A stretch of DNA of 9,138 nucleotides from an uncultured Ruminococcus sp. GTDB lineage: Bacteria > Bacillota > Clostridia > Oscillospirales > Acutalibacteraceae. A model generated the notes under the pieces. The model ran no database searches. It saw nothing but the letters and a program-made list of their open reading frames with translations, and was not told the DNA's origin. The DNA is taken from contig CACYDY010000361.1 in assembly GCA_902773245.1 (NCBI GenBank), positions 1 through 9,138 of the forward strand, in the 5' to 3' direction. The translations under genes and the position numbers were made by a program. This document shows, piece after piece, positions 1-5,196 of this stretch. How positions within the stretch are numbered: position 1 is the first letter of the stretch; every line of letters starts with the position of its first letter.

Positions 1-73
1 TAAAATTGATATTATTGCCTAAATTGCCAGCAGAACAATAGGTCGTTTTGCACAAATAATAAAGATTTTTTCA

Positions 74-99
74 TGCGGTTGCCCTGCTGTGTGACCGCA
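74..99. repeat. Short inverted repeat just upstream of a promoter
   Basis: TGCGGT (74-79) and ACCGCA (94-99) form a perfect 6-bp inverted repeat with a 14-nt spacer. It ends 5 bp before the -35 box of the promoter at 105-133. No T-tract follows on either strand, so it is not a convincing terminator. It could be an operator for that promoter or the tail of something upstream of the window; nothing in the sequence decides between these. Confidence 0.3.
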
Positions 100-104
100 C
101 CCGC

Positions 105-133
105 TTGACAATGTAAAAAAAAAGATGTATACT
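105..133 (+). promoter_or_regulatory. Sigma-A promoter for the pyruvyl transferase gene
   Basis: The -35 box TTGACA (105-110) is a perfect consensus match. A 17-nt spacer follows, then the -10 box TATACT (128-133), one base from consensus. Transcription should start near 139-141, giving a leader of about 160 nt before the ATG at 299. The leader contains a terminator-like hairpin at 208-260, so this promoter may be strong but conditionally productive. Confidence 0.8.
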
Positions 134-207
134 GATAAACACGTTGATTAACAGAATAGACATGAAAAATATGTTTGATATTAAGAGAAAAACACTATGT
201 TGTTGGG

Positions 208-260
208 AATACTCAGCACACGAAAGAAAATGAGTTCGATTTTTTGTGCTGAGCATTTTT
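208..260 (+). terminator. Terminator-like hairpin in the leader (possible attenuator)
   Basis: CTCAGCACA (212-220) pairs perfectly with TGTGCTGAG (245-253). The stem extends past an A/C mismatch by AAT/ATT to 208 and 257. Inside the loop, CGAA (221-224) can pair with TTCG (235-238). T256-T260 follow the main stem directly, which is the form of an intrinsic terminator. It lies between the promoter at 105-133 and the start codon at 299, so it sits in the leader of the downstream gene. It could be an attenuator, or the end of a small transcript of about 120 nt. I did not find an obvious competing antiterminator strand within the leader. Confidence 0.6.
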
Positions 261-298
261 CGGTAGGTTCTTTTTTCTTGATTTGTGGAGGATAGATT

Positions 299-1534
299 AT
301 GGGAAATAAAAAAGTCCTTATCGTGGGCGCGAATTTTAACAACAAGGGCGCACAGTCGATGTTGTTTATTACAACAGATGAGCTGAAAAAAAGATTGCCG
401 GGCTGTGAAGTTTATTATGCAGGCGTCGAAGATCTCAGCAAAGAGAATTTTACTTTTAAAAAGGTTTTTTATTCTCGCAATGCGACTCAAATTGCACTTG
501 GCGGTTTTAACGGATTTTTTTGTGCGGTAAAGAGCTTTGTCAAAGATTGCGGAAAAGTTGTATTTAATAAGAAGAATAATCGTTGGTGTTCTTTAGATGC
601 AAAAAAGTTGTTTTCCGAATTGGATCTGATAGTTGATGTCAGCGGGTTCAGCCTGGGAAAAAAATGGGGTGTGAAAACTCAGGAAACTTACTTGAGAAAT
701 ATCAGATTGGCAAAAAAATATAATGTTGATATGTTTGTAATGCCTCAGTCTTTCGGACCGTTTGATTATCCCGAATCTATTGAGTATCTAAAAAAGGATA
801 TTGCCGAATTATTGAAATATCCCAAGATCGTTTTTGCTCGTGAAAAAGAAGGCTGCGATATGCTTGTTTCGGAGTTTAATCTGACGAATGTCAGACTATC
901 AACGGATCTTGTTCTCCAAAACAGCAAAATTGATCCTAAAAATATTTATACAAAAGTTCCCGAAATGCAGTTGCCGGAAGTCAAGAAGAACAGCGTTGCA
1001 ATAATTCCTAACAACCGCTGTTTTCAGCATGGTAATGAAGCTGCTATTTTAGATATATACAAGAAAATGATAAAAGAATTGACGGGCATGAAGAAAAATG
1101 TTTATCTTGTGCGTCATTCAAGTGAAGACAGTGTTTCTTGTGAAAAAATATATAGCTCTATTGATGATAATTCAAATGTGACTGTGGTTGATAGAGATTT
1201 TACTTGTCTTGAATATGACGAGTATATTAAAAACTTTGATTTTATAGTTTGTTCTCGTTATCACGGAATTGTCCATGCTTACAGAAATTATGTTCCGTGC
1301 ATTTTGCTGGGTTGGGCGATAAAATATAAAGAATTGGCGGCTCACGTCGGACAGTCCGACTATTCTTTTGATATTACCGATCCCGATTGTTCGGCAGAGA
1401 GAATAGTCGAAAAAGTTACATTGTTGGATTCTCGTCTTGACAGCGAAAAAGAAACCATTAAGACAAGAGTGAAGGATATTCAAAAAGATAATTGCTTCAA
1501 TTGTGTTTCGGAATGGGCAAGAGCTAAAGAATAA
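299..1534 (+). CDS. Polysaccharide pyruvyl transferase family protein
   Basis: This 411-residue protein matches the polysaccharide pyruvyl transferase superfamily (WcaK/CsaB/EpsO type). Members of the family move a pyruvyl group from phosphoenolpyruvate to a sugar in cell-surface or exopolysaccharide. Visible family marks are the N-terminal N-N-K-G-A-Q-S-M segment (residues 14-21), VDVSGFSLG (112-120), MPQSFGPFD (148-156), an A-R-E-K-E-G segment (180-185), STDLVL (201-206), and the C-terminal CSRYHGIVHAYRNYVP segment (318-333) followed by a GWAIKYKEL stretch. There is no signal peptide or membrane segment, so it is probably cytoplasmic. GGAGG (287-291) lies 7 nt before the ATG and fixes the start. 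No glycosyltransferase or other polysaccharide gene adjoins it in the window, so the acceptor is unknown. Family assignment is confident; pyruvylation of a particular polymer is inference. Confidence 0.85.
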   Translation: MGNKKVLIVGANFNNKGAQSMLFITTDELKKRLPGCEVYYAGVEDLSKENFTFKKVFYSRNATQIALGGFNGFFCAVKSFVKDCGKVVFNKKNNRWCSLDAKKLFSELDLIVDVSGFSLGKKWGVKTQETYLRNIRLAKKYNVDMFVMPQSFGPFDYPESIEYLKKDIAELLKYPKIVFAREKEGCDMLVSEFNLTNVRLSTDLVLQNSKIDPKNIYTKVPEMQLPEVKKNSVAIIPNNRCFQHGNEAAILDIYKKMIKELTGMKKNVYLVRHSSEDSVSCEKIYSSIDDNSNVTVVDRDFTCLEYDEYIKNFDFIVCSRYHGIVHAYRNYVPCILLGWAIKYKELAAHVGQSDYSFDITDPDCSAERIVEKVTLLDSRLDSEKETIKTRVKDIQKDNCFNCVSEWARAKE

Positions 1535-1582
1535 TCGAAATGGATTATTCTTTGGTTTGAATATTAATCAAATATTAAAAAG

Positions 1583-1627
1583 AACGGCTGATTCGGGTAA
1601 TACCGATTTTAAGCCGTTTTTGTTTTT
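1583..1627. terminator. Bidirectional intrinsic terminator between convergent genes
   Basis: AACGGCT (1583-1589) pairs with AGCCGTT (1612-1618). An inner TCGG...CCGA pair sits in the loop. On the + strand the stem runs into TTTTTGTTTTT (1617-1627). On the - strand the same stem is followed by CTTTTT. It lies 48 nt past the pyruvyl transferase stop and about 60 nt past the stop of the convergent DUF5710 gene, so it plausibly serves both. Confidence 0.8.
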
Positions 1628-1683
1628 CGGATTATGTTGGAAGATGATTCGCAGCGTTTTAATGTCAAATATGAAAAGAGTAT

Positions 1684-2451
1684 TTATCGGCGAATGTCGG
1701 TAAAATAGTAAAGCTCATTGTATTTGGCATAGTCGGTATATTTATTGTTTGATAAAGACAGGTATCCGGGGGCAGCATATTTTATGTAGTTATCATCTTT
1801 ATCTGTGATTAATACATTCCATTTTAAAAGAAGATCGTCCAGTATGGGTATTCCTATAATTTTTAATTTGCTGACCTTATTTTCAATTTCTGTTTCATCG
1901 TCAATATTGATCAAACAAAACGGACTGTCCGGGTTGAAAAATAAATGCTTAGTTCCTTGTACGGCCCCGCAATGATCACAATGATTAGAAAATTCTCTTC
2001 TTCCGGAATAATAGGAGTAACTGCTCCATACAGAAAAATTCTTCTTTAAATATTGAAGGAGTTTTGGTGGGATATCGTGTTCGTTCATAGCCCATGCAAG
2101 ATGAAATTCTGTTCCGGGATTCTTTGAAGTATCAAAATATCGGCACTGAGTATAGTTGTAATTATCGAATATGTGAGCAAATTCTCCAACTCCGAGTGCG
2201 GCGACTTTTGTTTTCTGTCTGCATCTCCAACAGGTTCTGTAGCCTTGAGCTATAAAAAGAAATTCCGTCGCTATTATCAGATCATTGCTTTTGGCAAACA
2301 GCCATTTTGAAAATTTCATGTATTCGTTCACATTGCTTATTGTGTTGTGAATATACCATTTTTTAGTTGTTTTGCTCCATCTTGCCCCAAGTCTGAGAGC
2401 CTCGGATTTGTCTTCGTAGGGAATATCAATGTAAAGTCTTAGTTTATTCAT
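1684..2451 (-). CDS. DUF5710-type protein with two CxxC zinc knuckles
   Basis: A 255-residue protein of unknown function. Residues about 3-35 match the small DUF5710 module: a Y-I-D-I-P-Y-E-D-K start, then LGARW, then KKWYI, a pattern seen in several bacterial proteins of unresolved role. Two CxxC pairs follow, CWRC (C74, C77) and CDHC (C158, C161, in an N-H-C-D-H-C-G context), probably binding one zinc. There is no signal peptide or membrane segment, so it is likely cytoplasmic. A GTG at 2482-2484 would start 11 residues earlier, but it lies against the -10 box and at or before the predicted transcript start. ATG at 2449-2451 has AAGGA (2460-2464) 8 nt upstream and begins at the domain edge, so I chose it. 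The gene is monocistronic between a bidirectional terminator and a divergent promoter. I assign no function. Confidence 0.75.
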   Translation of the reverse strand: MNKLRLYIDIPYEDKSEALRLGARWSKTTKKWYIHNTISNVNEYMKFSKWLFAKSNDLIIATEFLFIAQGYRTCWRCRQKTKVAALGVGEFAHIFDNYNYTQCRYFDTSKNPGTEFHLAWAMNEHDIPPKLLQYLKKNFSVWSSYSYYSGRREFSNHCDHCGAVQGTKHLFFNPDSPFCLINIDDETEIENKVSKLKIIGIPILDDLLLKWNVLITDKDDNYIKYAAPGYLSLSNNKYTDYAKYNELYYFTDIRR

Positions 2452-2485
2452 GAGTTTGTTCCTTATATTGAATATTATCAACACG

Positions 2486-2514
2486 ATTATATCAAAAACA
2501 AATCATAAGTTCAA
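2486..2514 (-). promoter_or_regulatory. Sigma-A promoter for the DUF5710 gene
   Basis: Read on the - strand, TTGAAC (2514-2509), a 17-nt spacer and a perfect TATAAT (2491-2486) form a near-consensus promoter. Transcription would start near 2478-2480, leaving an untranslated leader of about 28 nt before the ATG at 2451. This supports ATG 2451 rather than GTG 2484 as the start codon. Confidence 0.8.
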
Positions 2515-2579
2515 TAATTAAAAGTAATAAATTTGTTTTAGAATGTACGTATTCGTTTTGTTATTTGTGATTTTTAATA

Positions 2580-2599
2580 TAGTTATGAAAATATAACAA
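2580..2599. promoter_or_regulatory. Candidate operator (inverted repeat) between divergent promoters
   Basis: GTTAT (2582-2586) and ATAAC (2593-2597) form an inverted repeat with a 6-nt centre. The outer bases nearly extend it, giving TAGTTAT and ATAACAA halves. It lies between the divergent DUF5710 and acn promoters, about 40 bp upstream of the acn -35 box. The half-site resembles clostridial Rex halves (TTGTTA/TAACAA), but the gap between halves is 8 rather than 6, so a Rex call is not justified. In DNA this AT-rich it may be chance. Confidence 0.25.
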
Positions 2600-2638
2600 T
2601 AAAATTACGGAAAAAAATAATTATTAACAAATTGTTGG

Positions 2639-2667
2639 TTGATTGTATCGTATTTTTTTGCTATAAT
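2639..2667 (+). promoter_or_regulatory. Sigma-A promoter for aconitase
   Basis: TTGATT (2639-2644), a 17-nt spacer and a perfect TATAAT (2662-2667) precede acn. Transcription would begin near 2673-2675, about 33 nt before the ATG at 2707. An AACAAATTGTT imperfect-centre inverted repeat (2626-2636) abuts the -35 box and could be a repressor site, but it matches no operator I can name with confidence. Confidence 0.8.
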
Positions 2668-2706
2668 AAAAGCGTTATATTAAAAATGAACAGGGAGGAA
2701 TCCATT

Positions 2707-4638
2707 ATGGGTTACACAATCGCACAAAAGATTATTAAAAACCATCTTCTGAGCGGTGAAATGACGGTTGGAAGTGATATCGGTCTGAAAATTGACCAGA
2801 CACTTACTCAAGATGCTACGGGAACAATGGCTTATCTTGAATTTGAGGCAATCGGTATTCCGAGAGTAAAAACCGAGAAGAGTGTTGCATATATCGATCA
2901 TAATACTTTGCAGACAGGATTTGAAAATGCCGATGACCATCGTTTCATTCAAACTGTTGCAAAGAAGCACGGTATTTATTTTTCACGTCCGGGTAATGGT
3001 ATCTGTCACCAGGTTCATCTTGAAAGATTTGGTATTCCCGGTAAAACATTGATAGGCTCCGACAGCCATACTCCGACAGGCGGCGGAATAGGAATGCTTG
3101 CAATGGGCGCAGGCGGACTTGATGTTGCCGTTGCAATGGGCGGCGGGGCATATTATATAACCATGCCTAAAATGGTTAAGGTAAATCTCACCGGAAAGCT
3201 TTCACCTTGGGTGTCTGCCAAGGACGTTATCCTTGAAGTTTTGAGAATTATGTCCGTAAAAGGCGGCGTGGGCAAAATTATTGAATACGCCGGTGAGGGA
3301 GTTAAATCACTTTCCGTTCCCGAGCGAGCAACTATTACAAATATGGGCGCAGAGCTTGGCGCAACTACATCAATTTTCCCGTCTGACGAAGTTACCAAAG
3401 AGTTTTTGAAAGCACAGGGCAGAGAAGAAGTATGGATCGAGCTTAAATCCGATGATGACGCTGTTTATGACGAAGTTATCGATATAGATCTTTCAAAGCT
3501 TGCTCCGATGGCAGCATGTCCTCACAGCCCCGACAACGTAAAAACAATTGAGGAGATCGGTCCCAAGAAAATCGATCAGGTATGTATCGGTTCATGTACA
3601 AATTCAAGCTATCTTGATTTGATGAGAGTAGCGGCTATTCTCAAAGGAAAAACTGTTTGTCCGAGCGTTTCACTTGCAATTGCTCCGGGTTCAAAACAGG
3701 TTTACAATATGCTTGCGCTTAACGGCGCTTTGGGCGATCTTATCTCGGCAGGAGCAAGAATACTCGAATGTGCGTGCGGTCCTTGCATCGGTATGGGACA
3801 GTCGCCAAATTCGGCAGGTATTTCCCTGAGAACTTTCAACAGAAACTTTGAGGGTCGTTCGGGTACCGCCGACGGTCAGATCTATCTCGTAAGCCCCGAA
3901 ACAGCTGCGGCATCTGCGCTTACGGGTGTGTTCACCGATCCTCGTACACTCGGACCGGCAGTTGAGATCAAGCTTCCCGAGAAGTTCCTTATTAATGATA
4001 ATATGGTTGTTCCTCCGATCGAAGAGGAAAAGATGGATACGGTTGAGGTTCTCAGAGGACCCAATATCAAGCCTTTCCCACAGACATCTCCCCTTGAAGA
4101 AACAATTGAGGCATCATGTGCGCTCAAAGTAGGCGATAATATTACAACCGACCATATTATGCCTGCCGGCGCAAAGATTCTTCCGCTTCGTTCGAATATT
4201 CCGGCTATCTCGCAGCACTGCTTTACCGTTTGCGACAAGGAGTTCCCTCAAAGAGCATTGGCACTGGGCAAATCTATCATTGTCGGCGGTGCTAATTACG
4301 GACAAGGCTCGTCACGTGAGCACGCAGCGCTTGCGCCGCTTTATCTGGGAGTTAAGGCTGTTCTCGTTAAAAGCTTCGCAAGAATCCACAAGAGTAATCT
4401 TATTAACGCAGGTATTCTTCCGCTTACATTTGCCGACGCCGATGATTACGAAAAGATTTCCCAGGGCGATGAGCTGGTGATTTCCGACGTTAAATCCAAG
4501 CTTCTTAACGGTGAGCAGATTGTTGTCAAGAATGTTACAAAGGGCATTGATATTCCTGTTGAATGTGATCTTACCGACAGAACACGTGATATCATTATTG
4601 CAGGCGGTTTGCTTGACTATACAAGAGAAAATTCTTAA
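2707..4638 (+). CDS. acnA: Aconitate hydratase (Aquifex-type, short form)
   Basis: Aconitase interconverts citrate and isocitrate through cis-aconitate using a [4Fe-4S] cluster in the cytoplasm. The 643-residue length fits the short Aquifex-type bacterial family rather than AcnA/IRP (about 890) or AcnB. Visible motifs are YIDHN (62-66), GSDSHTPTGGG (117-127), and cluster cysteines C297 in GSCTNSS and C357/C360 in ACGPCIG. The C-terminal swivel domain carries GDNITTDHIMPAG (476-488) and the substrate-binding NYGQGSSREHAA segment (530-541). No active-site motif is missing. An in-frame ATG-like start lies further upstream at 2632, but it precedes the promoter -10 box. ATG 2707 has a strong AGGGAGGA Shine-Dalgarno 7 nt upstream, and it starts at MGYTIAQKI, the usual family N-terminus. 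With icd downstream it forms the citrate-to-2-oxoglutarate branch. Confidence 0.95.
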   Translation: MGYTIAQKIIKNHLLSGEMTVGSDIGLKIDQTLTQDATGTMAYLEFEAIGIPRVKTEKSVAYIDHNTLQTGFENADDHRFIQTVAKKHGIYFSRPGNGICHQVHLERFGIPGKTLIGSDSHTPTGGGIGMLAMGAGGLDVAVAMGGGAYYITMPKMVKVNLTGKLSPWVSAKDVILEVLRIMSVKGGVGKIIEYAGEGVKSLSVPERATITNMGAELGATTSIFPSDEVTKEFLKAQGREEVWIELKSDDDAVYDEVIDIDLSKLAPMAACPHSPDNVKTIEEIGPKKIDQVCIGSCTNSSYLDLMRVAAILKGKTVCPSVSLAIAPGSKQVYNMLALNGALGDLISAGARILECACGPCIGMGQSPNSAGISLRTFNRNFEGRSGTADGQIYLVSPETAAASALTGVFTDPRTLGPAVEIKLPEKFLINDNMVVPPIEEEKMDTVEVLRGPNIKPFPQTSPLEETIEASCALKVGDNITTDHIMPAGAKILPLRSNIPAISQHCFTVCDKEFPQRALALGKSIIVGGANYGQGSSREHAALAPLYLGVKAVLVKSFARIHKSNLINAGILPLTFADADDYEKISQGDELVISDVKSKLLNGEQIVVKNVTKGIDIPVECDLTDRTRDIIIAGGLLDYTRENS

Positions 4639-4705
4639 TTTATAATTACTTGCCAAGTTTATAATTTGTATTATTGAATTTTACAGATTTGAATTTTGGT
4701 ATCCG

Positions 4706-4760
4706 AGCATAGCTAAGACAACAGTTTATTTTTACGGTAAGCGTTGTCTTGGCTTGTGCT
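4706..4760 (+). terminator. Long hairpin after acn, possible weak terminator
   Basis: AAGACAAC (4715-4722) pairs perfectly with GTTGTCTT (4743-4750). The stem continues as AGCT/GGCT with one T-G wobble. After a one-base bulge at 4755, AGCAT (4706-4710) pairs with GTGCT (4756-4760) with one wobble. This makes about 17 pairs around a 20-nt loop. Only four T residues (4762-4765) follow, so termination is likely to be partial. It ends 11 nt before the left target duplication of the inserted element. Its length and large loop are unusual for a simple terminator. Confidence 0.5.
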
Positions 4761-4771
4761 GTTTTAAAGAT

Positions 4772-4780
4772 ATTGTAAAT
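4772..4780. repeat. Left 9-bp target-site duplication
   Basis: ATTGTAAAT here is repeated exactly and in direct orientation at 5160-5168. Both copies abut the inverted termini of the element at 4781-5159 with no gap, as expected of a target duplication made on insertion. Confidence 0.75.
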
Positions 4781-4797
4781 CACTATCCGCAATTAAA
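4781..4797 (+). repeat. Left terminal inverted repeat of the element
   Basis: CACTATCCGCAATTAAA; the first 7 bases are an exact complement of the right end and 13 of 17 match overall. A weaker conserved block continues to about 4810. Confidence 0.65.
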
Positions 4798-4885
4798 TTG
4801 TGGCTATGGAGTTCAAAAGGGTATGGGCGACGTAAATAAATGTTATACTCGAAATCTAAAAGATTTAGCATATTAGAGTTTTGAT

Positions 4886-4905
4886 CAAGCTTTTTCAAAA
4901 GTTTG
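4886..4905 (+). other. Hairpin A inside the element
   Basis: CAAGCTTT (4886-4893) pairs with AAAGTTTG (4898-4905) around a TTCA loop: 8 pairs with a single G-T wobble. The wobble in place of a G-C or A-T pair keeps the fold despite drift. Confidence 0.5.
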
Positions 4906-4911
4906 CGGTTG

Positions 4912-4930
4912 CCAAAGGCAGAGCTTTTGG
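4912..4930 (+). other. Hairpin B inside the element
   Basis: CCAAAGGC (4912-4919) pairs with GCTTTTGG (4923-4930) around the tri-loop AGA: 8 pairs with one G-T wobble. It starts 6 nt after hairpin A, so the two can stack as a tandem structure. Confidence 0.5.
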
Positions 4931-4977
4931 TCGCTGACGGAAAAAATCAGAAATGATCGACAAATTCCCCTCAGCGA
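4931..4977 (+). other. Inverted repeat C inside the element
   Basis: TCGCTGA (4931-4937) and TCAGCGA (4971-4977) are perfect complements separated by 33 nt. The first arm begins directly after hairpin B, completing a run of three structured segments in about 90 nt. Confidence 0.45.
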
Positions 4978-5142
4978 AATCAAAAAAATATGAATCAAAG
5001 CAACTCTTAAAATGATGCCTTTCGGTAAAAATCAAAACAGGCAACAGCTAAGCGAATTGCCGGTCTGAGTAAGAAAAGTGCTAAACTTTAACGCTTACAA
5101 GTATAAATAGAACCAAAGTCTTGGGTCGATAGTAACAAATCC

Positions 5143-5159
5143 TTAAGTTGTAGATAGTG
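5143..5159 (-). repeat. Right terminal inverted repeat of the element
   Basis: Read on the - strand this end is CACTATCTACAACTTAA, matching the left terminus at 13 of 17 positions with the outermost 7 identical. A further related block extends inward to about 5123. Confidence 0.65.
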
Positions 5160-5168
5160 ATTGTAAAT
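5160..5168. repeat. Right 9-bp target-site duplication
   Basis: ATTGTAAAT is an exact direct copy of 4772-4780. Removing the element and one copy would leave an ancestral acn-icd gap of about 170 bp. Confidence 0.75.
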
Positions 5169-5196
5169 TGCAAATATTATAAGGGAGAGTAAAATT

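Larger units (their letters stand above)
4781..5159. mobile_element. Non-coding miniature inverted-repeat element (MITE-like)
   Basis: This 379-bp stretch starts with CACTATC and ends with its exact complement GATAGTG. An exact 9-bp direct repeat flanks it directly. The termini stay related further in: the left end reads CACTATCCGCAATTAAA and the right end, inverted, reads CACTATCTACAACTTAA, 13 of 17 identical. Allowing one 4-base gap, a second block follows (left TTGTGGCTATGGA, right TTGTTACTATCGA). I see no ribosome-binding site with a credible reading frame and no transposase remnant, so it would have to be mobilised in trans by an unidentified IS. Its middle holds three hairpins (4886-4977). 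The middle resembles hairpin-rich intergenic repeats I recall from Ruminococcus-type genomes, which I could not verify. It separates acn from icd. Confidence 0.7.

Noticed and set aside
162..233. Possible 23-residue leader peptide (starts MKNMFDIKRK, with a Cys-Cys-Trp run) ahead of the hairpin
   Set aside because: No Shine-Dalgarno sequence precedes either ATG (162 or 171), and there is no repeated regulatory codon as in classical amino-acid attenuators.
71..490. 139-residue reading frame on the - strand
   Set aside because: It is antisense to the leader and the start of the pyruvyl transferase gene, lacks a ribosome-binding site, and shows no recognisable motif.
2482..2484. GTG start adding 11 residues to the DUF5710 protein
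   Set aside because: It lies against the -10 box, before the predicted transcript start; ATG 2451 has a good Shine-Dalgarno and starts at the domain.
2613..2630. Rex operator in the acn promoter region
   Set aside because: Only the right half (TTAACAA) is present; the left half is an A-run with almost no match.
2632..2706. Upstream in-frame extension of aconitase by 25 residues
   Set aside because: It runs through the promoter boxes, and the strong Shine-Dalgarno belongs to ATG 2707.
3153..4238. Several reading frames of 60-120 residues opposite or within aconitase
   Set aside because: They are shadows of a well-conserved gene with no motifs or initiation signals of their own.
4781..5159. 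CRISPR array or tRNA in the acn-icd gap
   Set aside because: There are no regularly spaced repeats and no cloverleaf; inverted termini with a target duplication explain the structure better.
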